The notes beneath the pieces are model-generated. The model did no database searches. It had not been told where the DNA came from and saw only the letters and a program-made list of their open reading frames with translations. Positions 24,293 through 33,210 of a DNA stretch of 64,000 nucleotides are shown piece after piece. The stretch lies in NCBI GenBank assembly GCA_021713395.1, contig JAKJJT010000009.1, forward strand, positions 1 to 64,000, read 5' to 3'. This DNA comes from Thiotrichales bacterium 19S9-11. GTDB lineage: Bacteria; Pseudomonadota; Gammaproteobacteria; Francisellales; Francisellaceae. How positions within the stretch are numbered: the first letter of the stretch is position 1; each line of letters starts with the position of its first letter. Both the position numbers and the translations under genes were made by a program.

Positions 24293-25562
24293 AGCTTTCT
24301 TTTAATAACTGTAATTTTTCTTTAATTGACTTCTCTAAACCACGATCTGTGGGTTGGTAAAAATTAATGGGTTTAACATTTTCAGGAAAGTAGTTAACGC
24401 CCTTAACATAAGCATTTTTATAATCATGAGGATATTGATACTCTTTACCATAACCAATATTTTTCATTAGTTTTGTTGGTGCATTTCGCAAATACAGCGG
24501 TACTTGAGGGTTCGTATTTTTTCTAGCATAGTCAGTTGCTTGATTGAAAGCTTTATAGACTGCATTACTCTTTGGCGCTACCGCCAAATAGCTAACCGCT
24601 TGCGCTAAAGCCAACTCCCCTTCTGGTGAACCTAATCGCTCAATGACTTGCCAAGCATCTAATGTGATACTTAATGCTCTTGGATCTGCATTACCAATAT
24701 CTTCTGAAGCCATGCGTACCACACGTCTTGCAATATACAACGGATCAGCGCCACCTTGTAACATAGCCGATAACCAAAATAATGATGCATCAGGGTCTGA
24801 GCCTCGAACTGACTTATGAAGCGCTGAGATCAGATCATAAAAGTACTCGCCGCCTTTATCAAAGGTCATCAGATTTTGACCTAGTATTGACTTAATCGTT
24901 TCTAAATCAACTGTTTTAACTTGATCAACTGCTTCTGTCATTTCAATAATAGACTCAAGCCAATTAAGCAGTTTTCGTGCATCACCATTGGCAGCATCAA
25001 TGACAATACTCTGTAATTGCTCAGGAAAGTTAACTGGCTGCCCTGTTAAAGCCTTCTCAACCACTTGAGATAAATCTTCTCTACTTAAAGATTTTAAAAT
25101 ATGCACCCTCACTCTAGATAAAAGTGCGTTATTTAATTCAAACGATGGATTTTCTGTTGTTGCACCAATAAAGATAAACGTTCCGTTTTCAATATGCGGT
25201 AAAAATGCATCCTGCTGTGATTTAGAAAATCGATGCACCTCATCTACAAATAAAACTGTTTTAATACCTTCAGCTAACCGCTGTTTTGCTCTTTCGACAA
25301 CCAGCCTTATATCTTTCACCCCCGAAGTAACAGCAGATAATTCTTCTATTTGTGCATCAATAGAGCCTGCTAAAATTCTAGCTAGTGTTGTTTTTCCAGT
25401 ACCAGGCGGCCCCCAGAAAATCATCGAATACAACTGCCCTTTTTCAATACAACGACGAATTGCTTTATTTTCACCGACCAAATGTTCTTGGCCATAAAAA
25501 TGAGCCAGTGAATCAGGACGAATTAAAGCAGCCAACGGCTGAAAGTTAAGTGTTGTAGTCAT
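24291..25562 (-). CDS. rarA: Replication-associated recombination protein A
   Basis: 423-residue AAA+ ATPase of the RarA/MgsA/Mgs1 family, which acts at stalled replication forks with SSB. Walker A GPPGTGKTT (51-59), Walker B FVDEVH (105-110), then the arginine finger region LLSRVRVHIL and the tetramerisation/SSB-binding C-terminus with SAMLQGGADPLYIARRVVRMASEDIG. Length and order are typical. It starts 18 bases after coaBC, suggesting a two-gene transcript. ATG at 25562. Confidence 0.97.
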   Translation of the reverse strand: MTTTLNFQPLAALIRPDSLAHFYGQEHLVGENKAIRRCIEKGQLYSMIFWGPPGTGKTTLARILAGSIDAQIEELSAVTSGVKDIRLVVERAKQRLAEGIKTVLFVDEVHRFSKSQQDAFLPHIENGTFIFIGATTENPSFELNNALLSRVRVHILKSLSREDLSQVVEKALTGQPVNFPEQLQSIVIDAANGDARKLLNWLESIIEMTEAVDQVKTVDLETIKSILGQNLMTFDKGGEYFYDLISALHKSVRGSDPDASLFWLSAMLQGGADPLYIARRVVRMASEDIGNADPRALSITLDAWQVIERLGSPEGELALAQAVSYLAVAPKSNAVYKAFNQATDYARKNTNPQVPLYLRNAPTKLMKNIGYGKEYQYPHDYKNAYVKGVNYFPENVKPINFYQPTDRGLEKSIKEKLQLLKES

Positions 25563-25580
25563 TGGTAATTAGTAATCTCT

Positions 25581-26870
25581 CTAGTTTGCATGATCCAGTA
25601 ATAGATCTAGTGTTGTTTGCTCTTCTACGAACGCTGTTTTTGCAACTTTTTCAGCATAAAAATAATCCAACATCAAATCAGTTAAGCGATAGGCAAGATC
25701 ATACTTAGATGATGGTTCAAAATCACAAGATAAGCCATCATTGGTAAAAACAGTAATATGGTTTTTTTCAGAGTTAAATGGCTCTCCATTTTGCTTAACT
25801 TCATTTGCAACAATCATATCTGCATTTTTCTTTTTAAGTTTTGCTTTGGCATACTTTTCTAAGGAATTAGTTTCAGCTGCAAAGCCAACAACCTTAGGTC
25901 TTATTTTTTCATCAAGCTTACCAACGTCAGCTAAAATATCAGGGTTTTTGACCAATTCAATGGTTAATGTTTCATTGCCTTCTTCTTTCTTTATCTTTTG
26001 TTCAGACGGCTCTCTCATTCGGTAATCAGCAACTGCTGCCGTTGCAATAAACACATCGGCCGAATCAATAACATCAAATACTTGATCATACATTTCTTGA
26101 GCGCTTTTAACTTGAATAACTTGAGTTACTTCTGGTGCTTCAATACTAACAGGGCCGCTAATTAAGGTTACATCAGCGCCAGATGTAACTAGTGCTTCAG
26201 CTAAGCAATAACCCATTTTCCCTGAACTTCTATTACTTAAAAAACGAACAGGGTCAATTGTCTCTTCAGTTGGCCCTGCAGTCATAACAACACGTTTTCC
26301 TTGCCAAGGTCCAACTTCATTAGGGCTTGAGTTAAATATAAGTTTAGAAAATACCTGATAAATAGAAGAGGCTTCTGACATTCTACCCATACCAATATCA
26401 CCACAAGCTTGCTCTCCTTCCTGTGGTCCAATAATCTCATAACCTAATGATTTTATTTTTTCTAAATTTTCTTGAACAATCACATTTTCCCACATAACTT
26501 TATTCATCGCAGGCGCAATTAGTATCGATGCTTTAGTTGCTAAAACGATCGTTGAAAGCAAATCATCAGCGAGTCCATGGGCTATTTTAGCAATACTTGA
26601 AGCAGTTGCTGGTGCAATAATTAAATACTCACCCCATTTTGCAAGATCAATATGCGCCATTGGATCAGATTGATAATTAAATAGATCATCATAAACAGGA
26701 TTACCAGTAACTGCAGCAAACGTATTAGGATGAATAAACTCTTTAGCACTGCTTGTCATAATTACTTTAACAGAATGACCTGATTTAACTAATAATCTCG
26801 CGAGCTCAACTGACTTATATGCTGCAATACCACCGGTAATACCTAATAAAATCCGCTTCTGTTTATTCAT
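25581..26870 (-). CDS. coaBC: Bifunctional phosphopantothenoylcysteine decarboxylase / synthetase
   Basis: 429 residues. The N-terminal CoaC flavoprotein domain (about 1-185) has GITGGIAAYKS, the catalytic His in AHIDLAKW, APAMN and the substrate-clamp Cys in EQACGDIGMGRM. The CoaB domain (about 195-400) has TAGPTEETIDPVRFLSNRSS, GFAAET and the KKKNADMIVAN motif. Together they convert 4'-phosphopantothenate and Cys to 4'-phosphopantetheine for coenzyme A. Both halves are complete. The C-terminal 20 residues are an extra acidic tail. Confidence 0.97.
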   Translation of the reverse strand: MNKQKRILLGITGGIAAYKSVELARLLVKSGHSVKVIMTSSAKEFIHPNTFAAVTGNPVYDDLFNYQSDPMAHIDLAKWGEYLIIAPATASSIAKIAHGLADDLLSTIVLATKASILIAPAMNKVMWENVIVQENLEKIKSLGYEIIGPQEGEQACGDIGMGRMSEASSIYQVFSKLIFNSSPNEVGPWQGKRVVMTAGPTEETIDPVRFLSNRSSGKMGYCLAEALVTSGADVTLISGPVSIEAPEVTQVIQVKSAQEMYDQVFDVIDSADVFIATAAVADYRMREPSEQKIKKEEGNETLTIELVKNPDILADVGKLDEKIRPKVVGFAAETNSLEKYAKAKLKKKNADMIVANEVKQNGEPFNSEKNHITVFTNDGLSCDFEPSSKYDLAYRLTDLMLDYFYAEKVAKTAFVEEQTTLDLLLDHAN

Positions 26871-26943
26871 AATACCTATCTATTTAACCTAGTCTTTAAC
26901 CAAAAAGGCCATTATATACGCTTAATTTTTAAAGTGATACTGT

Positions 26944-27831
26944 TTACTCTGCTAGTTCATTGATTGCAAGCTTGATATCATCATACTGAAACTGAAAGCC
27001 TTTCTCTTTTAAATGAGCAGGCTTAATATCATGTGAGCTTAGTAGCAACTCTTCTCCCATTTGCCCAAAAATAGATTTAACAACAAACGCTGGCATAAAA
27101 AATAGCTGCGGGCGATGAAGTGCTCTTGCCAAAGTTTTGATAAAACTTTTCTGAGTACAAGTATTCGGTGCTGTGATATTAAAGATTGCGTGATCCTTAT
27201 ATTGATGCTGAATAATAAAATGAACCGCTGAAACTAAATCTTTAATATGAACCCATGTTAAAAGTTGCTTACCATTTCCAATTATAACACCTGCTCCGAA
27301 CTTAGTTGGAAGTAATAGCTTTTTAAACATGCCGCCATCTTTACCTAATACAACACCAAAACGTAGTATGGTATATTTTTTTAAATCTGATTGTTTAACA
27401 ATTGTTTCCCACTGATGTGTTACTTTTTGGCCAAATGAAAAATCTTTTTCTTCACTATAAATAAACTTATCTTCTGTTTGCATTTGAGCTGAATATGGAT
27501 AATAACCAATCGCACTTGCATTAATTAGCCAAATATCTTTTGACCCAATTAATTGCACTAAACGGTTTGTTGGCTCTATACGACTTTGAATAATCTTTTC
27601 TTTTATTTTTTTACGCCAGCGGTTTTCAGCAATACTGTAACCACATAGATTAATTACAATATCAAACTGCTCAATACTTGGCTCTGTTAAATCATCCCAA
27701 GTAATCGTATTGCTATATCCATCTATTATTTGCTTCTTCCTTGACAATAAAGTTAGTTGATACTCATTAGATAATTTTTTTGCTAATGCTTGACCAATAA
27801 AACCTGAGCCACCTGCAATTAAAATATTCAT
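26944..27831 (-). CDS. TIGR01777-family epimerase (YfcH-like NAD(P)-binding protein)
   Basis: 295 residues with an N-terminal Rossmann GGSGFIGQAL (7-16), INLCGYSIAENRW, the NASAIGYYP active-site strip (Tyr in the YxxxK-like region) and the C-terminal domain typical of TIGR01777 proteins (ITAPNTCTQKSFIKTLARALHRP). This sugar-epimerase-like family occurs widely without a settled substrate. It is divergent from the purine permease gene and 73 bases from coaBC. ATG at 27831. Confidence 0.88.
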   Translation of the reverse strand: MNILIAGGSGFIGQALAKKLSNEYQLTLLSRKKQIIDGYSNTITWDDLTEPSIEQFDIVINLCGYSIAENRWRKKIKEKIIQSRIEPTNRLVQLIGSKDIWLINASAIGYYPYSAQMQTEDKFIYSEEKDFSFGQKVTHQWETIVKQSDLKKYTILRFGVVLGKDGGMFKKLLLPTKFGAGVIIGNGKQLLTWVHIKDLVSAVHFIIQHQYKDHAIFNITAPNTCTQKSFIKTLARALHRPQLFFMPAFVVKSIFGQMGEELLLSSHDIKPAHLKEKGFQFQYDDIKLAINELAE

Positions 27832-27928
27832 TTTCTTCGATCCTTAAAAATTACTCTACTTTTTATTAGTTTTGTATATAATACGATCTTTCATTATTAA
27901 ATATAACCATAACTTGAGATAACTAGAT

Positions 27929-29242
27929 ATGAAGTTCATTGCTCAGTACTTTAACTTTAGCCAAGAAAACACCAACTTTAAAACAGAGATCATTGCAGGG
28001 TTAACTTCCTTTTTAGCGGTCATGTATATTATTGTTGTAAACTCTAAAATTCTATCTTTAGCTGGTATGCCTTTTAATGCATTAGTCACATCAACTGTAC
28101 TAATCAGTGCTTTTGCTACTATCGCCATGGGGATTTACGCAAAAAACCCTTATGTCCTTGCGCCTGGCATGGGGATGAATGCCTTTTTTACTTTTACCAT
28201 TGTCAAGCTTTGGGGGATTGACTGGCATGTTGCACTTGGTGCTGTTATGTGGTCTGGTATCATCTTTTTATTGTTAGCTATTTTTAATATCAGAACCAAA
28301 ATTATTAAAGCTGTTCCTAAGTCAATTAAACATAGCTTAGGTGCTGGTATTGGTTTATTTATTGCACTTATTGGTTTAAATAATGCTCATGTCATTGTGC
28401 CATCAGAAGCAACTTTAGTTAAATTTGCGCCGATGACGCCTTCTTTTCTAATCTTTATTATTGCGTTCTTACTTTTAGTTATGCTGACTATTCGTAATAT
28501 TAAGGGTGCAATGATTATAACAATTATCTTTGCAACTTTAATCTCAGTACCGGTTGGTTATTTTTGGGATCATCAATTTTTAATTACTGTACCTGATAAT
28601 ATATTTTCCATGCCTGATTTTTCATTATTTTTCCAATTAGATATTTGGGGTTCATTAAAACTATCAATCTTACCTGTTATTTTAACTTTTTTATTTATTA
28701 ATATCTTTGACTCAAGCGGTACGTTAATCGGACTAGCACATGCTGCTAATTGGACCGATAAAAATGGCGAACCATTAAGAATTCGTGAGTCACTTTTAGT
28801 TGACTCAACTGCATCAAGTATTTCTGGTGTAATGGGTGTAAGTCCTGCAACTGTCTTTGTTGAGTCAGCAAGCGGTATTGCTCAAGGTGGAAAAAGTGGC
28901 TTAACTGCTGTTGTCGCAGGACTTCTCTTTTTGCCATTTATGTTTTTAGCGCCATTAATTAATATGGTGCCTTTATTTGCCGTTGCACCAATTTTAGTAC
29001 TTGTTGGCTGTTATATGATGCAAAGCATTGTGCGTGTAGAATGGAAAAATATTGAACATGCTATCCCTGCATTTTTAACAGTTACTTTAATTCCATTTGG
29101 CTTTTCAATCTCAGAAGGCGTGGCATTTGCAATTATCGCTTGGTATGCAATTGCGCTTGTTCAAGATAGAAAGTCAATTTCTACTATGAGCACAATTATC
29201 ACACTTTGCTGTCTTTTAGTAATTCTTAATAATATTTCTTAA
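27929..29242 (+). CDS. Guanine/hypoxanthine permease, AzgA-type NCS2 transporter
   Basis: 437 residues with about 12-14 hydrophobic helices. It has the AzgA/PbuG signatures: TEIIAGLTSFLAVMYIIVVN at the start, APGMGMNAFFTFT, NIFDSSGTLIGLAH and SATTVFVESASGIAQGGKSG-like late motif (here SPATVFVESASGIAQGGKSG). Such inner-membrane transporters import hypoxanthine, guanine or adenine by proton symport. Substrate choice cannot be read from sequence by eye. Purine uptake fits a host-dependent organism. Divergent from the epimerase gene; a TATAAT lies about 50 bases upstream. ATG at 27929. Confidence 0.92.
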   Translation: MKFIAQYFNFSQENTNFKTEIIAGLTSFLAVMYIIVVNSKILSLAGMPFNALVTSTVLISAFATIAMGIYAKNPYVLAPGMGMNAFFTFTIVKLWGIDWHVALGAVMWSGIIFLLLAIFNIRTKIIKAVPKSIKHSLGAGIGLFIALIGLNNAHVIVPSEATLVKFAPMTPSFLIFIIAFLLLVMLTIRNIKGAMIITIIFATLISVPVGYFWDHQFLITVPDNIFSMPDFSLFFQLDIWGSLKLSILPVILTFLFINIFDSSGTLIGLAHAANWTDKNGEPLRIRESLLVDSTASSISGVMGVSPATVFVESASGIAQGGKSGLTAVVAGLLFLPFMFLAPLINMVPLFAVAPILVLVGCYMMQSIVRVEWKNIEHAIPAFLTVTLIPFGFSISEGVAFAIIAWYAIALVQDRKSISTMSTIITLCCLLVILNNIS

Positions 29243-29311
29243 TATTTCATATTAGCTAAATTTATGCTATAACCAGTTCTAATACAAACTTTTGCATGGA
29301 GCATCTGTTAT

Positions 29312-31201
29312 ATGGACTGGCTTAATGAATATCAATCATCCATTGAAAATCCAACTACATTCTGGAAAGAGCAAGCTTCTAGACTTGACTGGTTTAGCCC
29401 TTTTAATAGCATTTTTTCTGGCAGCTTTGAAACACACGATATCAAGTGGTTTGAAGAAGGCACTTTAAATGTTAGTTATAATTGCATTGATCGCCACTTA
29501 GAAAAAAATGCCAATAAAACAGCAATTCTTTGGCAAGGTGATAACCCTCAAGATCAACGTAGCTTTACCTATCAAGAGCTATATCAAGAAGTATGCCAAT
29601 TTAGCCATATTTTAAAATCACTTGGTGTTAACAAAGGCAATCGCGTTTGTATCTATATGCCTATGATTCCTGAAGCCGCATTTGCCATGCTTGCCTGCAC
29701 GCGCATTGGTGCAATACACTCAGTTGTATTTGCAGGATTCTCTCCTGAATCAATTAAACAAAGAATTATTGATTGTGATTGTGAATATGTTATTACTGCT
29801 GATGGAACTTATCGCGCAGGAAAACTACTTGCACTAAAAGATAAAGTTGATCAAGCAATCAAAGACTATCGTAATATCAAAAAAGTTTTAGTGATCCAAC
29901 ATGCTAATAATGAAACTAGTTGGAATGAATCACTTGACTGTGATTACCATAAACTAAAACATGCGGTCTCAACTGATTTTCCAGCTGAAGCAATGAATGC
30001 TGAAGATCCTCTATTTATTTTATATACTTCAGGCTCAACAGGTAAACCTAAAGGTGTCTTACACACAACCGCAGGCTATTTACTTTACGCTTCTTTAACC
30101 CATGAAAAAATCTTTGATTTAAAAGAAGATGACATTTACTGGTGCACTGCTGATGTTGGTTGGATTACGGGACACTCTTACGTTATTTATGGGCCATTAG
30201 CCAACGGTACAACAACATTAATGTTTGAAGGTGCACCCACCTATCCAGATAAATCTCGCTGGTTTGAAATTATTGATCAATATCGGGTTAGTATTTTTTA
30301 TACTGCTCCGACAGCCATTAGAGCATTTATGGCACAAGGCGAACAAGATGTTTTAGGTAATACTTTAAGAGACTCATTACGGATACTTGGCACAGTTGGT
30401 GAACCCATTAATCCGGAAGCCTGGCAATGGTATTATGAGCATATTGGAAATAGTCAATGCCCTATCGTTGATACTTGGTGGCAAACGGAAACAGGCGGCA
30501 TTATGATATCGCCTTGTTCTGATTATCCTCAGAAACCAGGCGCAGCAATGACACCATTTTTAGGTATTGAGGCTGTAATTTTAGATAAAAATACAGGTAA
30601 AGAAGTTAGTGGTTCAATGGAAGCCCATGATTATGGTGCTTTAGCAATCAAATCACCTTGGCCTGGTATGATGCGCACCGTTTATGGCGACCATCAACGC
30701 TTTGTTGAAACTTATCTTAAGCCATACCCTGGTTATTATTTTCCTCAAGACGGCGCTTGGCGTGATAAAGATAATGATATCTGGATTACAGGTCGCCTAG
30801 ATGATGTGATTAGTATTGCAGGTCATCGCTTGGGCACTGCTGAAATTGAAAGTGCACTTGTTGCTCATCAAAATATTGCAGAAGCAGCCATTATTGGTAT
30901 TCCTGATCAACTTAAAGGTCAAACCATCTATGCTTATGTGACGGTCACTGAAGGCACAGATACAAAAAATGGTTTTGAAGATGAATTAAGACTTTGGGTG
31001 CGTAATACTTATGGTCCGATTGCTATCATCTCTCATATTCAATTTACCCAGGATTTACCAAAAACACGCTCAGGTAAAATTATGCGCCGTATTTTACGAA
31101 AAATTGCTCATTTTGAAGAAAACCATTTAGGTGATATTACCACCCTTGCAGATAGTCACTGCATCCAGCAACTTATCGATAATCGGATTGATTATCGATA
31201 A
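29312..31201 (+). CDS. acs: Acetyl-coenzyme A synthetase
   Basis: 629-residue adenylate-forming enzyme converting acetate, ATP and CoA to acetyl-CoA. The AMP-binding signature is ILYTSGSTGKPKGVLHTT; DTWWQTETGG fits the acetyl pocket with Trp; GRLDDVISIAGHRLGTAEIE is the hinge; the ending PKTRSGKIMRRILRK contains the lysine known in homologues to be regulated by acetylation. Slightly shorter than the 652-residue E. coli protein. Monocistronic; a hairpin covers its stop codon. ATG at 29312. Confidence 0.96.
   Translation: MDWLNEYQSSIENPTTFWKEQASRLDWFSPFNSIFSGSFETHDIKWFEEGTLNVSYNCIDRHLEKNANKTAILWQGDNPQDQRSFTYQELYQEVCQFSHILKSLGVNKGNRVCIYMPMIPEAAFAMLACTRIGAIHSVVFAGFSPESIKQRIIDCDCEYVITADGTYRAGKLLALKDKVDQAIKDYRNIKKVLVIQHANNETSWNESLDCDYHKLKHAVSTDFPAEAMNAEDPLFILYTSGSTGKPKGVLHTTAGYLLYASLTHEKIFDLKEDDIYWCTADVGWITGHSYVIYGPLANGTTTLMFEGAPTYPDKSRWFEIIDQYRVSIFYTAPTAIRAFMAQGEQDVLGNTLRDSLRILGTVGEPINPEAWQWYYEHIGNSQCPIVDTWWQTETGGIMISPCSDYPQKPGAAMTPFLGIEAVILDKNTGKEVSGSMEAHDYGALAIKSPWPGMMRTVYGDHQRFVETYLKPYPGYYFPQDGAWRDKDNDIWITGRLDDVISIAGHRLGTAEIESALVAHQNIAEAAIIGIPDQLKGQTIYAYVTVTEGTDTKNGFEDELRLWVRNTYGPIAIISHIQFTQDLPKTRSGKIMRRILRKIAHFEENHLGDITTLADSHCIQQLIDNRIDYR
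31174..31200. terminator. Hairpin over the acs stop codon
   Basis: TATCGATAATC (31174-31184) and GATTATCGATA (31190-31200) make a perfect 11-bp stem with a 5-base loop, within the last nine codons of acs. The opposing gene ends 7 bases further on, so it may serve both directions. There is no long U-tract after it, so it may protect the RNA end more than terminate. Confidence 0.55.
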
Positions 31202-31207
31202 GGATTA

Positions 31208-31576
31208 TTAAAGGTCAAACTCAATTCCTTCTGGTGGCTTATACCCTGACTCATCTTGAGCAATTCCAGACTTAACACTAAAAGGTGCTACAGGGCTTGC
31301 TGATTGTTTTGAATAATAAGCTTCACTAAGCTGAAGCTCAAAATCTCTATCTTCATTGTGGTTTTTTATCACAGCTAAAATCTTTTCTCCTTTATCATGT
31401 TTGTAGTTATACTGTTTGCCATCTAATGACAAAAGCATATCCTCAACACCCCACATAACATTAGAAGTTTTTTTAAAAAATTCCACTAATACAGATTTAT
31501 TATCTAAATTATTTTTTTTTGAAGCATCATTTTTTTTTGAAGCATCAAAATATTTATTTATATTTACTCTTGGCAT
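31208..31576 (-). CDS. Unknown small protein with two A9 tracts near its start
   Basis: 122 residues, hydrophilic, without known domain, signal peptide or membrane segment. A tandem DASKKN-DASKKN duplication at residues 11-22 is encoded by an 18-base repeat holding two runs of nine A on the coding strand (31530-31538 and 31512-31520). Slippage in either would shift the frame within the first 25 codons, so expression could be phase-variable. Convergent with acs. A GGGGAG ribosome-binding site precedes the ATG at 31576. Function unknown; effector-like by composition only. Confidence 0.65.
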   Translation of the reverse strand: MPRVNINKYFDASKKNDASKKNNLDNKSVLVEFFKKTSNVMWGVEDMLLSLDGKQYNYKHDKGEKILAVIKNHNEDRDFELQLSEAYYSKQSASPVAPFSVKSGIAQDESGYKPPEGIEFDL

Positions 31577-31709
31577 TTTTATACTCCCCTAATTTGTATA
31601 ATTATTTGATCAAAAACAATATAATATTTTATTACAATAAAGTCAACTTTTATCTATTATACCCGCTTTTAATATATTTTTATGGATGCAATTTCAACAG
31701 AAGTTTCAA

Positions 31710-33068
31710 TCAGTTATTCCTATGGTAGAAATTTGATGTTATTACTAAATGAATAGGTTTTAATAAATACTGCATAATTGTTTTCTGTTTTGTAATAATA
31801 TCAGCTTCAATTGCCATACCTGAAACAAGCTTATTTTTTTTATTATCAACATACTGCTGATCTAAAGAAATCGTTCCTTTATAATAAGGTCGACCTTTCT
31901 CATCTTTAAAAGTTGAAGCCGAAATACTCGATACTTTACCTTGGATTGTACCATAGAAATTATAGTCATATGCTGAAACGCGAATAACGACGTTATCATG
32001 AATATGAACAAAGCCTACATCTCGAGGAAAGATTTTCACTTCAGCTTCAAATTTTGCATTTTCTGGTACTATTTTAAATACAATACCATTATGAGGTACG
32101 ACCTGGCCAACGGTTACTTCTAAGCCAACAATTTTGCCATTAATTGGTGCTTTAATAACAGAACGACTAACTTTGTCCTTATTTTCTATTATTTGATAGG
32201 TAAGTTCTTTAATCTTACTTCTTGTTTTATCAAGTTCTTCTGATGCCATTTCATTGATAGTTGAGCGCGTACTCTCCAAGTTATGTTTTACTTCAGTTAA
32301 TTTTGTTTCTGCTTCTAACATTTGCGCTTCTAAGGAATGAAGGTCAATTGATTCTCGATTATATTGCTGCTTAATATCTAAATATTCTTTCTTTGAAATA
32401 TACCCCTTAGAGATCAAGGTCTCATACATTTTTACCTCTTTATCAAGTAGAGCTAAATTATTTTTATAAATGTCTATTTGCTGTTTGAGTTTGATTATTT
32501 CTTCCTTACTGATATTAACTTCAGATTGTAAAATAACTAACTGATCAAGACGGTTTTTGTTCTGTATGTGTAATAGCTCATTTTCTTGTCTAATTAATAG
32601 CTTAGGTATCGTTGTGTTAACACTATTTAGCGCTATATCATTTTTATTACTTAAAAACGCTTCAAGCCTTAAGGCATTTAATGATAATGCTTGATATTGA
32701 CTTTCTATTCGGTTTAACTCACTAAGAAATTCAACTGCATGCAATTTTAAAATCGGTTGTCCTTTTGTTACATAAGAATTATTTATCGCAAATAATTTTT
32801 CAACAAGGCCTCCTTCTAAATGTTGAATAATATTTACCCCACCAATAGGCACTATTTCACCATGAGTAACAACTTTTTCATCAATCGATACAACAGAAGC
32901 AAAAATCAAAAACAAACTAACAAATAAACATAATAAAAAAGAAGCAATAACCAAGTATAATCTTGTATCTCTTTCTTCTAAAAGAATATGCTTCGGTAAA
33001 TATGGTGCTTGACGTTTTTCAGTAATTATTTTCTTTAGGTTTGATTTAAATTTATTCCAAAGCATCAT
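31710..33068 (-). CDS. HlyD-family type I secretion membrane fusion protein, orphan
   Basis: 452 residues. A short cytoplasmic N-terminus, one membrane helix at about 37-60, then the periplasmic part: VVTHGEIVPIGGVNIIQHLEGGLVEKL is the classical HlyD/PrtE opening of the lipoyl half-motif, followed by a long coiled-coil hairpin (about 105-300), the second half-motif (APINGKIVGLEVTVGQVV) and a beta-barrel end. Such adaptors join an inner-membrane ABC exporter to TolC. No ABC transporter, TolC or substrate gene is adjacent, so the partners lie elsewhere. Start could be M1 or M2. Confidence 0.9.
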   Translation of the reverse strand: MMLWNKFKSNLKKIITEKRQAPYLPKHILLEERDTRLYLVIASFLLCLFVSLFLIFASVVSIDEKVVTHGEIVPIGGVNIIQHLEGGLVEKLFAINNSYVTKGQPILKLHAVEFLSELNRIESQYQALSLNALRLEAFLSNKNDIALNSVNTTIPKLLIRQENELLHIQNKNRLDQLVILQSEVNISKEEIIKLKQQIDIYKNNLALLDKEVKMYETLISKGYISKKEYLDIKQQYNRESIDLHSLEAQMLEAETKLTEVKHNLESTRSTINEMASEELDKTRSKIKELTYQIIENKDKVSRSVIKAPINGKIVGLEVTVGQVVPHNGIVFKIVPENAKFEAEVKIFPRDVGFVHIHDNVVIRVSAYDYNFYGTIQGKVSSISASTFKDEKGRPYYKGTISLDQQYVDNKKNKLVSGMAIEADIITKQKTIMQYLLKPIHLVITSNFYHRNN

Positions 33069-33182
33069 TAAGATCTTATATCTTAAAAATTATTATTTTA
33101 TACTCTAATAGTATAATTTCTAATGATATTAATTTCTATGTCATAATTAATGACTTAGACTTTTCATAAAGCTAGATAGATA

Positions 33183-33210
33183 TTATTCACCTGAATCTTC
33201 AGGTGAATAA
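33183..33210. terminator. Perfect 13-bp palindrome over the gcvPB stop codon
   Basis: TTATTCACCTGAA (33183-33195) and TTCAGGTGAATAA (33198-33210) are exact reverse complements around a 2-base centre; the real loop would be 4-6 bases. It encodes the last residues SPEDSGE and contains the stop codon. No T-run follows on the coding strand, so function as an RNA end signal is inferred from position. Confidence 0.55.
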
